Shown here: piece after piece, positions 49,601 to 61,930 of the stretch
Numbering within the stretch: the first letter of the stretch is position 1
Layout: every line of letters starts with the position of its first letter
NCBI GenBank assembly: GCA_021442155.1
Contig: CM038221.1
Location: 42,975,648-43,039,647, forward strand
Length of the DNA: 64,000 nucleotides
Source: Cymbidium sinense
Lineage: Eukaryota > Streptophyta > Magnoliopsida > Asparagales > Orchidaceae
Direction: 5' to 3'
Notes under the pieces: model-generated
Database searches by the model: none
What the model was told of the DNA's origin: nothing
The model's input: the letters and a program-made list of their open reading frames with translations, nothing else
Position numbers and translations under genes: made by a program

Positions 49601-49849
49601 TGATCCAAAGGGTTCTCAATTTGGGTTGGAGGTGAGTCAACTCACCTCCCAAGGCTCCTTGGCTGACCTAAGGTGGATTAGGTGGGCTAGGTGTGTCATG
49701 GGAAGGTTCCTTTGAGTGAAAAGGAGCTGCCATGGGGATGGGAAAGTTTATTTTAGCCTTGATCCATTGGGTTTATGGATCAAATCCTATGGTTTGATGG
49801 CTAATTCCCTTGGTGGGGTCCACTTGGCTTTTAGGCTAATTTGGGAGTG

Positions 49850-51650
49850 AAGTAGGGCTTGCTTGGGTCGGGTTTTACTAGGGTCTCATAATTTGGTTTG
49901 GAGAGATTTGGGTTCATTTGGTCAAAATGAGTTTATTTGGGTTAGGTTGGGTTGGGTTGACCAATTGGTCAAATTAGGTCAAACCAAGGCTTGGGTTAGG
50001 TTCATATGATGATTTGGGATGTTTTTGTTTAATTAATTTAGATTTGTTTGGCTTAGGTTTGAGTTTGACTCATTTGGATTCAAAAGGGTCAAATAGGTCA
50101 AGTTGACCAATTTGACCAATTTGACCAAATTAGGTTGAGTTAGGTATTGAGTCAAGTTCAATTAGTTAATTAAAAATGATTGTAGTCTTTCGTTTGGTTT
50201 GATTTGGAATTCATTTGAATTTTGGTCAATTGGTCAACTTGGGCTTAATCATGGCTTTGGTCAAGTTCAACAAGTGATTGGAAATGAACTTGAGCCATTG
50301 GCTGCAATCAATTTTGATTAAATCATGATTTGACTCATTTTAGCTTTTTAGGCCAATTTAGGTCAACTTAGGTCAAGTGGATAATTAGGCTTGATTTGGC
50401 TCAATTGATGATTTGTTCATGCTCAATCATTGCTTATGAATGGGTTTGGGTCAATGGATTCAATCAATTTGGCATATGGTGGATTTAGTTTAGTTTGGGT
50501 TAAATTTGGGCTAAGTGTTGACTTGGTCAAAGGCTAGGTTTGACTTGGTTTGACCCAATTCAAGGTGGTTGATCACCCCATGATAATTGTTGATCATGAT
50601 TGAGGTTTAGATGGGCTTAATTCAACCCAATCTGGGTTGGATTAGAACTTGACTCAAAAAGGTTCTTTAGGTTTCTTTTGGGTCAAGTGAGTCTAAATGG
50701 GTCAACTGGTTTGGTCAAGGCTTGATTCAAGTTTGGTTGAACTCATATATGAACTTAGGATTGAAATATAAATCCAATTACAATTGGTTTGGAGCCAAAT
50801 AGGTTTTAGTTTATATGATAATTTCAAGTCATACGAGTCAATCTAGGTTTGATTTGGGTTGACTTGGATTTGGTTTGATAATGGTGGTTTATGTTTATAT
50901 TTGGATCAATGATTGTAGGAATAATTGGATTATGAAGAAATCCACGAGTTTTGAGTTGATTGGGGTTTTATTTAGCTATGTTAAAAAATTTTGTCAAAAG
51001 GGGAAAGATTGTGAATTTGGTTTGATTTGAGTTTGGTTTTGGTCATTTGAATTTATATTTCATTTATCTTTGTGAATATGATTGAAGATATAAATGGGTC
51101 ATGAGAAAATTACTTGAGTTTTGAGTGATTTGCAAGCAAATTTGATTAAGCTTAGGGATGTAGGTTGAAAAGGGCTAATTTAGGTTTTGATTTGGTTTGA
51201 TTTACTTTTGGTCATTGGAGGGTGGGTTTCATTTATATTTATAAATATAATTGAAGGAATGATTAATTTATAAAGAAATCAACCAAGTTGAGTAGATTTG
51301 AAGGAACTTTGGCTAAGCACATGAAGGTGGCTCATATGGCTTAAGAAGAGATTTTTGGAATTTAGAATTTGGAGTTGATCATGGGTTTCAATCATTTGGA
51401 ATTTAGGATTGACTTGTGATTTAGAATTTGATATGAGGTTGGATTTGATAATTAAGAAAATCAATTGGGTTGGGGTTGATTTGGATTTGGTTAAGGCTAA
51501 GTCCATAAGATAAAATCAAATGGCTTAGGAAGGAATTCAAAGTTTGAATTCAGTGAGGGATTTCAATCATTGGATAGTTGAATTTGATTTTGGAATTTGA
51601 ATTTGAATTTGAATTTGAGGTTTGGTTTGAAAGAAGGAAGCAAGGATTGG
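49850..51650. repeat. Low-complexity TTGGTCAA/TTTGGGTT zone of copy 1
   Basis: Short motifs ttggtcaa, tttgacc, gggttaggttggg and tttgatttgg recur many times with no fixed period. The matching zone in copy 2 is about 59270-60990. It gives no sustained open frame. Confidence 0.7.
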
Positions 51651-51862
51651 GTTTGGGCTATAGGGTAGGCAAGTCCTCCTAAATCCCTAAGGCACAACCT
51701 ATTCCTATGGCTAACTCTTCTAAGTCTCTAGGGTTAGGTTAAGTATTCACCTAATCACTAAAAGTGTCTTAAGACTAAGGAACTCTTAGTGTCTACAAGT
51801 GTCCTAGATCTATGATGAGGAAGTTGAGAGCTCACTCCAAAAGTGAGGTCAATAATCACGTT

Positions 51863-52330
51863 TACTTAAATAACTTGGCAAGCTACCTCAGCAGTAATAA
51901 CTTGGAGAGCTACATTTGGTTCAACTTACTCAGCAAGCTACTGTGTCCCAAGTCGCTAAATGAGGCTTAATATCCTTGAAACACGAAATTACATTCACCC
52001 AACTAACTTGGTGAGCTGCATTGGCCCAAATGTCCTGGTGAGCTACATTATCTTGAGTGACGTAGCAGCCTATGTATATGACGAGCAACATTTTGCCCAA
52101 ATCATTTTGTGAGTTATACTGGCCCAAGTTATTCTATGAGTTACTTTCAACCCAAGTTTAAGAAGACTGATTGAGTTGTGTGTCAACTCAGGTTACTCAA
52201 CACACTATAGTAATTCAAGTTGAGACTCGGGGAGCTATGTGTTAACTCAAGTCACTCGATAAGCTACTCTTGGCCTAAGTGCACAAGGAGTATATAACCC
52301 AGGAGACTATATACATCGAATCTTAACCAC
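51863..52330. repeat. Minisatellite with 'gagctac' core
   Basis: Diverged units of about 25-35 bases repeat the phrase 'aacttggtgagctacattggccca' in altered forms (for example at 52000, 52030 and 52110). It starts directly where long repeat copy 1 ends. Confidence 0.7.
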
Positions 52331-52379
52331 TTGAAATCACTCGTCTTAAATGATTCATAATTATCTAGAGGAATATAAT

Positions 52380-52760
52380 AAAAAAGATCAACACTTTGTG
52401 CAGTTGGCAACTACAAATAAAAAATTCAATACTATGCGTGGTTAGTGATCATAAATAAAAAATCAAAATCCATGCAGTTGGTGACAACAAATAAAAGACC
52501 AATACTCTATGTGATTGACTACTAAAGTATAAGAACACTTTGTACAATTAACTAGTAAGGTGCAAGATCGACACTCATTGTGGTTGACAACTATAAAAAA
52601 AGACTAACACATTACAGTTGGTGACTAGAATATAAGATCAACACTCCACACAGTAGACAACTATAAATAAAATATCAACATTCTATGTGATTAGCACTTA
52701 CGAATAAAAGACCAATACTCCATATGGTTGAAGACTAAATGATCTAAGCTAGGCGCATTA
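52380..52760. repeat. Minisatellite, unit about 45 bp
   Basis: About eight diverged units carry 'gatcaacactctatgtggtt' and 'gacaactataaataaaa' in altered forms. It is distinct in sequence from the preceding array. Confidence 0.75.
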
Positions 52761-53345
52761 TGGTTGACGACTTTGTGGAATAGCTTCAACGGGTATAGGC
52801 TCAGCCTCCTCTTCCATGTCTTCCTCGAACTCTCCAATAAACTTGATGATGTTGGGTCAGTTGGGAAGGGAGTATACACATCATCTCCTAAAAGAAGCGA
52901 GTGCAATGATCAATATTTGGAGAAGTAAAAAAAGTATAATATTGAGTACTTATTGTAGACGTGCTCATGAATTTTGTCATATTAAAGGAAAAGCTTGATG
53001 TTGAGTACCTTGCTTACTAGCTTCCCAAAAATAGTAGTCTGTTGAGCACTCGACTTAAGAATGCCCACCTTAATAGTAGTGGTGGGGGTTGGCTCAGTCA
53101 ACAGTACTTATCCAACCACACAATTATTTATTATTGTCTACTCAAATGTGAGTCAACTTGGCTATGCTTCCATCGAATTCATGAGATAATATTTCTAGTT
53201 AAGCTAACTTACTTCTGAGTCCACAAAACTAGGTTGACTTATATTGAAATTGGCTTAAGGGATATTGGCTGTATAAAATCTACAAATGATTATGGTGAAA
53301 GTACTTTGTCTACTTCTCATATACATTTACATAATTTGGTGTAAC
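52761..53345. other. Unassigned sequence between minisatellite and inverted fragment
   Basis: No gene or element is recognised. The short frames around 52691-52998 have no family resemblance. The segment ends where the inverted fragment of the long repeat begins. Confidence 0.4.
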
Positions 53346-53823
53346 TGGGTTATTGACCTCACTTTTAGAGCTAGGTTCATCTTAGACCTATGATTCTTCT
53401 AGACATTAAGACTTCTTTAGTACTAGGACACTTCTAATGACTAGGAGAATGCAAACCCAAACTTAGAAGACCTATAGGGTACAACCCTAGGGTTAAAGCT
53501 TAACTTAGTATAGGTAGAACCTCACCTATCCTGAGGCCCAACTAAATCACATACCTACTCAGTTACTCAAACCTAAATTTAATGATTACAAGCCAAGCTC
53601 CAAGCCAAATGACAACTTAACCTAGGCTCAATGTGACTCAACTTGATTCAATTTGGTTAAAAAAGGCTAAGTGAACCTAACCCAATCCACTTGAACCCTA
53701 TAGAGCAAAACTCTATTCAAATTGATTCAAGCCTCATGACTATCCCAAGTGCTCAATTATATGCCACAATTCATTCCAAACCTTTTAATTAACCTAATTA
53801 ACCCAAGTTTACCCATTTAACCG
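53346..53823 (-). repeat. Inverted fragment of the long repeat's right end
   Basis: Read in reverse, 53353-53500 matches the end of copy 1 (51713-51862) and of copy 2 (61073-61212), including tcttctaagt, agaagtgtcct and agtgaggtcaa. Bases up to about 53823 continue in the antisense version of the 'ttgggttaggttca' zone. It is joined directly to the sense-oriented start of copy 2 at 53824. Confidence 0.75.
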
Positions 53824-55629
53824 AAAGGGAAACATCAACCTCAGATCCTAAATCTATGGAGCTTTGGCGAGGGCCAAAGCATGACCTAAATCTAAAATGA
53901 AAGTGGGTATATAGTTTACCTCCACAAGAGAGAGTAAACCACCTGACTGCTGGACTTATTATCGCCTAGAGTGGCAGCCAGCTAACTCCTTTAATGTTTT
54001 AAATCCATATAGGCAAGTCATATGCCTTTGTAAGATGGCTAGGCTATTATTTATTTAAAAAAGAAGCTAAAGTCCATAAACTCTCTCTCTAAGAGACTAG
54101 AGCATGAGTGGTATGAACAATGTTCTAAACTAATACAAATTTTATTAAATTTTACTTAATTTTGGGCTCTTTATTTTGACAAAGGCTTTGAGATTTTGTA
54201 TGCCTAAATGTAGTATAAAGTTGATTATGGGCAAAATCAAAAGGAGAAAGAGGTGTTTTCCATCATGGGCTCTGAAAGGTCAAGCCTTTTCTCTACCTAG
54301 CAAGGATTGAAATCCCCTATTTTCAAGAGAAAAATAATATGATATGCATGTTGTGAAGCATTCAACCATTTAGCTAAGGGGTTGCTAAATATTTTATTAT
54401 CTTGATTTAATGCCTATGGTTTTCTATGAGTTTATGAGTTATTTTAGAGGTTTAATCATGAGTTGTTAGTTTGGGTAGAAAAAATAACTTTTATCCTAGG
54501 AACCTAATAGCATCTAGGCCACACATTAAATTATCAATCATATAAAAACTAGAAAAGACATGCAATTTCTAATGCGCAAGGTAAAAAAATCATCGAACAA
54601 TTTTATAAATATCATAAAATAATAAAAAGGTCATTTGTATGGTTATAACCCAAAAGAAAAATGGGTAGAATCTACCTTTATACAACCCGAGTTACAAAAG
54701 AATAATTACAATTACATAAATGAACAAATGCTATGGGGGTCTTCATTCTTCATATCTCCTCCATTTCTTCATTTGAGCTTGCTTTGGATGTGCTTACTTC
54801 AAAGGCATCATGGGGCCTCCCAGGATAAATCCTTCTAGCCTCCGCTCATCCTAATCCCCCATATCACTATTCTTAATTCCTAATGCAAAATTACATTAAA
54901 AGAAGGAAAGTAAATCTAGCTACACTTATAAAATAAATGTTAGCTAAACACACCATACAACCCAAGCATTTATATGAATAAGTTGGACTTAGCACCCTAC
55001 ATGTGGGTAACCAAGCCCACTTGTTCTAACATGGGTTATGCTTAGGGACTGAGCAACCTGTACAACAAAAAACATTTATATTTTTATTACAACGACCCCT
55101 TTAGCACAACCCCTTGCAGAAAATATGATTAGGCTAATAACGACCTAACATCTAGTCTATGAAACATACACCCTAACATTCAGTCTAAAATATTACATCA
55201 TAAAATAAAACACAACATCATACATACAATCAATACATCAACCTAGCCTAATTCTAGGATCGGTGACCTAGTATTCTAGTGTATGAAAAGAAGGCTTCTG
55301 TAGAAAGACTTTATTAGGTTTCTTTAGTTTAAGTTTCAATTTGGAGTTTGAATTTATTTAAATTTTATCTTTGAGTGATTTCAATTTAAATTATTTAATG
55401 ATTTATTTTTCATTTTAATTTCACTTTTATTTGGTTAAAGTGATGGTTAAGTTTTCAAGAATGAAGAGTAGAATGAATTCCATTTGTAGATAGAACTCAC
55501 CCTATTCTACGTCCTAACTCCTAAAGAGTCTAACTAAAGTCCTTAAGTATCTTAATTAGCCTATTTAAATTTATGTAATTCATTTGATTTGATTTAGATT
55601 TTAGAATTTGAGTTTGTGTAATCTTCATG

Positions 55630-55910
55630 TATTTAATTGATTAATTTTGGATTAAATGTGTTGATTTAATTAAATTTTGATAATTCAATATCCTTAATAT
55701 TTAATGAAGTTTAAGTTTCTTTAAATCCATGTATTTTTGATTGATTAATTTTAGATTAGATTTTTTGATTTAATTAATATTTCAATAATTCAATATCCTT
55801 AATATATAATGAAGTTTAAGTTTGTTTAAATCCATGTGTTTTTGATTGATTAATTTTAGGTTAGATGTTTCAATTAATATTTTGATAATTCAATATCCTT
55901 TAATTCAATC
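55630..55910. repeat. Tandem repeat, unit about 115 bp, two to three copies
   Basis: The phrases 'ttgattgattaattttagatt', 'gataattcaatatccttaat' and 'aatgaagtttaagttt' recur in order at about 115-base spacing, within the A+T zone of copy 2. Confidence 0.7.
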
Positions 55911-58270
55911 TCTAGTTTCTTTCCATTAGGTTTTAATTTAATTTCTTAATTTCATATGATTAATATCATTTTGATGTTATTTAAATTCATTGATTTCATT
56001 ATTCCATTTAAGTTTGATTTAGATTGGTGACTGTATTTTAATTTACTTATGATTTATTTGAAGTTTAATGTATTCTTTTATTTGAATTTCAATTAATGGT
56101 TTAACTTATTGAATTTAGCCGTTTAGTTTATGTATAGACTTAATCTGTTATCTTAATTCAATAGGTTTGTTTTATTTGAGTTTTATTTTTGTTTGACTTA
56201 TTTTGATATTATTTAAAATTAAGAGTAATTGGATATGATTTAATAACTTTAGAGTTTATATTTAATTTTATGTTTATTTGATTTGATTATGGTTTATTTA
56301 TTTATAGTTCGATTGGATAAAATGAATTGAAAGTTTGCTTTGATTTTAATTGAGTTTGATTATTTATGATTAGAATTTCATTTTAATTCCATTCATTTAT
56401 CATGTTTATTTGATTTTAGTTTATGTTTTGATTTTACACATTTTAATAATTAATTAGTTTATCTTATTTAAGTAGGTTGAATTAGATTTAATTTTATTAT
56501 GTATTAAATTGACGAGTCTTTCTTTATTTGATTTAATTTGATTTGATTAGCTTTATTAATCTAAAGGTTTTGCTTAGGTTCAATATGATCATATAATTAG
56601 TTTAATTTAAAAGTGTGCTTAGGTTAATTATTAAATTAAATAAAGATTTGTTTAATTTTTAATTTGGTTTCATATTTGTTTAGGTTAATGATGCAATTAA
56701 TGACCTAATGATTTAAATTTAATTTAGGATTTGATTAGCATTTAATTACATTTTAATTATGTTCAAATTTAGGTTTGATTAAATTAAGTTTAATATGATT
56801 AATTTGATTAACTTAAGTTGCTTACTTGAGGGGTGTGATTAATTATTGAATTTAATTAGGGGTTTGATTTAAGCTTGATTTAAAAGTTAGTTTTAATGTA
56901 ATTTATTTAAATTAATTTGATTCATTAAGATGATGGATTAATTCATTAAATTTGCAATAATTTGATGTTTGATTAATTTGGTTTGATTAAAAATAATTAA
57001 AATTTTAAATTATTAGATTAATTAAAGATTTATTTAATTATAAATAAATGACTTAATTGCCCACATGTGAATGGTTTGATTTAACAAGTTTAATTAAGTG
57101 TTTTACTTAAATTTTATTTAATTAAGTGTTTGATTAAATTAAGTAAGTTTATTGCTTATTTTTATTTTAGTTAAACTTAATTATTCATAATTATAGTTAA
57201 GTTTGATTTCATTCATTTTGTTCATTAAATTTCATTTAACGCTTTAATTATGAATTTATATTTGATTTAATTGTCAGGTTTATGTATTAATGGCTAATTA
57301 ATTATCTTATTCTAAATGGATGTGATTTAATCATATGTTAATTAAGTTTACTTTAACTTTATTTGGTTTAATTTGATTAATATTAAATGATTATGTTGAA
57401 TTGGTTTATTAATCAATTTATTTTTTAGTTTATTTAATGATTAATTAATGTTCAATATGTTTTAATTTATTAAGTAGTTTCATATAATTAAGATTCAAAA
57501 CTTGGTGTTAGTTTAACAAGATTAGTTTGATTTTATATTAAAGTTTCATTGATTTATTTAATTATGAGTTTAATTTAAAATTCTAATCATTTAATTGAAT
57601 TTTGTTAACTCAATTAGGTTCAATTATGTTTAAATTTAATTTCATTTGAGGGATACATAGTATTTTTTTTTTATTTGAGGTTTGATTTCCAATCATTTGG
57701 GTATTACATCATTTTTTATTTTAATTTGATATTAAAATTAATTTTAGATTATATTTTAATTAATCCCTTAATTGATTAAACTTTTAATCTTAAGTGTTTG
57801 TTTGGGGTTCATTAGAATTCAAAAAATCACATTATTTTCTTAAGAGACCTAGATGTCAACTGAAGTGATTTAAGTTATTTTGAAGATTTTTTTTTGTAAT
57901 TTTGTGGATTTTTATTTGGTTTATTTTATTAAAATGGATAATATGAACTTCAAAATTTAATTTTTACCAATCTAGAAGTCCTTTTTATTTGAGAGATTTA
58001 TGATAGGTGTGTTTTAACTTTAATTTCAATTTCTGAAAATTTCAACTCAATTTGACTTGTATTTTTAGACTAATTAATGAATTTTAATTTTACTAAAACC
58101 TTAATTAAGCTCAAACCATTCTGTGGAATTTGAGAATTTTTGGTTCCTTGGATTCTTCTTGGAAAGATAAATCCAATGAGCAGTTATTTGTAATTTTTCA
58201 TTAAGTATTTTATTTTTTATGAATTTTCAAAGTTTTAGGCAACTTAAATAATTTTTAAAATCAGAAAATA
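55911..58270. other. Extremely A+T-rich low-complexity zone of copy 2
   Basis: About 2.3 kb is composed mostly of ttaatt, tttgatt and aatttaa words. No gene is present. Confidence 0.65.
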
Positions 58271-58289
58271 TGCAATTTTCTTACTTAAC

Positions 58290-58560
58290 CCAGTTAGTGC
58301 CATGCGGGCGCTGACGGGGCAACATGGTGCCACGTAACACCATGCGATTAGGGGCCACTATTATGCGTGGTACGTGGTGCCCGCGATGATGGCGTGCGGT
58401 GCGTCGAGCAGTGGAAAGGGATAGGGACATGCAAATCAGATCCGATCGTCCGTCGGATTGGGCGATGCGATCGATCGTGATCTGAACAGCGTGATCCACA
58501 GTCGAACGCGTGATCCGCGATCCGATCCGCGTTGGTCGTTCGATCCCCAAACGGCGGGAT
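58290..58560. other. CG-rich zone of copy 2
   Basis: The density of CG dinucleotides rises sharply (gatccgcgatccgatccgcg at 58511, with several related cgatcc words). It contrasts with the A+T zone on its left. The minus-strand 89-codon frame here (58281-58550) is Arg-rich and looks like a composition artefact. Confidence 0.5.
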
Positions 58561-61212
58561 TAGATGGATGGCAGGTAATCTGGTGGACAGAACAATAATT
58601 TCTAGTTATTTTTGCAATTTTGAACCAAATTTCATCCGATTGGGCTCGATTTCACGATGATCTTCATCGAAAATCTTTTCTATTCACATGGGGATGATAT
58701 AAAATGAAAAATGCAAGGGTAATCTAAGAAAATTTCTTAAAATCGTGCATACATTACCACAAATAAAGCTCCTTAAGGATGACTGATGTTTGATGAAATT
58801 ACCTCACTGGGGATGGTTTCCGGCGGCGGTGATGATCCGAACACGCTCTTGAGTGGAGGAAGAAGCCTTGGAATGAGCCTAGACTTTCTCCTTCACTTTG
58901 GAATGATGTATTCTTCAATTATTGTTGCTTCCTCATCGAAATCCACCTGGTTTTGGTGTTTTTAGCTCAAGAGAAGTGGGGAAGTGATTACTGGTTGCTT
59001 TGGGAGCTCTAAGAGACTCTCTAATGCCAAAATCAGATTCCTTAACTACCTCTATCCTCTCTCTTTTAATGATGGCTAAAATTTCCCTTTAAGGGGTTAT
59101 GGGAAGGTGGTTGTGTGATGAAGGCTGATTAGAGACTTTGGATTTAGCTCCCAAAGTCTTCTTTTGCTACCATAGGATCAACTCCATTAAATGCAAGTGT
59201 TAGGGAGGAGTTGAATGCATGTGATGGGGAGAATTAAATGAGGTTGGGTGGAATCCTATGTGGGGAAGGATACATGAGAGATTTAATTGGCTTGGGTTGA
59301 TTTTGGGCTGATCCCAAATGGGTTTGGGTCGGGTTTGATCAGCCCCTAATGGGTCATGGCTTGGTTTTAAGGGATTTAGCTCAATTTGGGTCATATGGGT
59401 GACATTGGGTCATATCGGATTAGGTTGACCAATTGATCAGATTGGGTCATACCAAGGCTTAGGTTAGGTTCAAATGATAATTTGAAGTATTTTGGTATGA
59501 TCAATTTGATTAAATTTGGCTTAAGATTGATTTTGGCTTATTTGGAATTAAAATGGGTCAAACGGGTTGAGCTGATCAAGTTGACCAAAATTGGCCAAAT
59601 TGGCTTAGATTATGACTTGATTCATGTTCAATTGGCTAATTGAAGATGAATGTAGCCTTTGGTTTGAATCAATTTGGATTTAATTTGAATTTTAGCTAAT
59701 TTGACCCTTTAGGTCAATTTGGGCTAGGTTGGGTCAAGTTGACCAATTGGTCAAATTAGGCTCAATCATAGCTTTGGTCAAGTTCAATAATCAATTTGGA
59801 ATAAACTTGAGTTATTGGTTGCAATTAATTTGGGTTAGAATGGGATTTGACCTATTTGGGCTTTTTAGGCCAATTTGGTCAACTTGGGTTAAATGGTCAA
59901 TTGAATTTGGTTTAGCTCAATTGAGAGTTTGGTCATGTTTAATTATTGATTATGAGTGTGTTTGGATCAATAGTTTCAATCAATTTAGTATATGATGGGT
60001 TTTGGCTAGTTTAAGTTTTATTTGGGCTAAAGTTTAACTTGGTCAAAGGACCAAATTGACTTGGTTTGACCCAATTGATTATAATTGATCATCCTAGGGT
60101 GATCAACAATCATGGTGGGAGGTTTTGGTGAGCTTGGTTCAATCCAATTTAGGTTGGATTGAAAGTTGGCTCAAATGAGTCATTTTGGTCAGGGTCAAGT
60201 AGACCTAAGTTGGTCAATTGGTTTGATTTTGGCTTGATTTAGGTTTAGTTGTACTTATATGTGAGCTTATGATTGAAATATAAATCCAACTACAATTAGT
60301 TTGGAGTCCAATAGGTTTTGGCTCAATTGAAAGTTTTAGGTCAAAAGGGTTAAGTTAGGCTTGACTTGGGTTGACTTGAATTTGGTTTGATGATTATATA
60401 TTTCATTTATATTTGGATAGGTGATTGAAAGAATGATTGATTCAAGAGAAAATCCATTGATTTTGACTTGATCTGGATAGAATTTGATTAAGTCCAAAGA
60501 ATTGGCTTAAAAGGCTAGATTGGGTTTAGATTTGATTTTAGATATAGTTTTGGTCATTTAAATTTAGATTTCATTTATATTTGTGAATATAAATGAAGGA
60601 ATAATTAATTTATAAGAAAATTGATTGAGTTTGTATTAGTTTAAAGGCTAATTTGGTTAAGCACATGGAGGAGGTTCCATCTGGCTTAAAAGGGGTTTTG
60701 GTTCTGTTTGATTTAGTTTGATTTAATTTTGATCATTTGGATATGGATTTCATTTATATTTATGAATATAAATGAAGAAATAATTTATTTATAAAAAAAT
60801 TAATTGAATTTGATTTGATTCAAAGGGGGTTTTTGCTAAGTTTATGAAGGTGGTTCATATGGCTTATGAAGGGTCTTAGGATTTGAATTTGATTTTGGGT
60901 TTCAATCGTTTGGAGTCAAATTTGAAATTAGATTTGGAATTTGAATTTGAGTTTGAGATTTGGTTTGAGATTTAAATTTGGGTTCGATTTGAGAAGGTAC
61001 ATATGGATTGGGTTTAGGCTATAGGGTTGGCGATTTCTTTAAGTCCTGAGACATGGCCTAATCCTATGATTTACCCTTCTAAGTCTCTAGGCTTAGGTTA
61101 AGTATTCACATAATCACTAGAAGTGTCTTATGACTAAGGAGCTCTTAGTATCTAGAAGTGTCCTAAGTCTAAGAAGAGGAGGTTGAGAGCTCACTGCAAA
61201 AGTGAGGTCAAC

Positions 61213-61930
61213 AAAAGGACCCCTAATAGGTATGGTGTAGCCCAAGGCACCTTCGCGTATTGGCGTTGGCGAACAACATCTAGAAGATTGCAAACACTAA
61301 TGGAAATGATCCATGCTTAGACCCGAAAGGTAGATAGATTCATAATCTTAGTGCAATGCAGCTCTCTTTATGCCTTGGGCATAAGAGGGCTAGAAGGAAT
61401 CCGCTGGGGATTGAGTACTTGAACCTTCCACTAGGGAAGCAAGTTCACGTTATCACTAAGGGATAAAAATTTGAGTTTGATTGTGAATATGATTTATGGC
61501 GTTTATTCGCTGGAGATAGGAATCTATAATCTGATGGGGATGAAGATCGAATTGATTTTAATTTATTTTTATTTTAATTGATGTGGAGGCATATCCGTTA
61601 GGGATATATGCTCAAATTCGCTAGGGATTGGAAATAAAAACCTTCAACTGGGGAAGTAGGTTTAAGCTATTTACTGGGGATAAGGATTTAATTGGATTTC
61701 TTTGATTTATTTGATTAGACTCCACTAGGGAGGTTGGTTTAATTTGTTATGGCTCCACTAGGTAGAAGGGTTTTAGACTGGGGCATATTTGCCGAGGATG
61801 TATACTCAGTTAGATTTGTTTGATTTAGGTCTAAGATCCACTAGGGAGGCTAATTTGATTTGTGCCTCACTGGGGGAAAATTTGGTTTGTCCGATATGTT
61901 TAATTTGACTCCACTGGAAAGATTAATTTT
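61213..61930. repeat. Interspersed CACTAGGGA/CACTGGGGA motif region
   Basis: The motif family 'ccactagggaggttggttt', 'ttcaactggggaagtagg' and 'cgctggggattga' recurs about a dozen times at irregular spacing of 40-80 bases. It follows immediately after long repeat copy 2. No coding frame was seen. Confidence 0.55.

Larger units (their letters stand above)
44496..51862. repeat. Long non-coding direct repeat, copy 1
   Basis: It matches 53824-61212 in the same orientation and block order. The start has gatcctaaatct and gagctttgg, then gtggcagccagctaactcct (44639; sister 53969). Next are the 'aaaggcatca' and 'acaccatacaac' blocks (45500-45900), an A+T-rich zone (46-48.6 kb) and a CG-rich zone (48640-49600). 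A zone dense in 'ttgaccaattggtcaaat' follows (49850-51650). The end is 'aactcttctaagtctctagg' to agtgaggtcaa (51713-51862). No protein-coding frame is supported. It may be a very long LTR or a large non-autonomous retroelement; this is inference. Confidence 0.7.
53824..61212. repeat. Long non-coding direct repeat, copy 2
   Basis: It is the sister of 44496-51862, with the same blocks in the same order and offsets of about 9.3-9.5 kb. Examples are gtggcagccagctaactcct (53969), an A+T zone (55300-58250), a CG-rich zone (58290-58560), 'ggattaggttgaccaattg' (59420) and the closing agtgaggtcaa. The two copies are clearly diverged by substitutions and indels, so they are old. No coding frame is supported. 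Confidence 0.7.

Noticed and set aside
51863..52760. Regularly spaced repeats that might suggest a CRISPR-like array
   Set aside because: Units are diverged throughout with no constant repeat and unique spacers, and the genome is a plant; these are minisatellites.
58281..58550. Arg/His-rich 89-codon minus-strand frame
   Set aside because: Composition effect of the CG-rich patch; no family resemblance and not conserved in copy 1.
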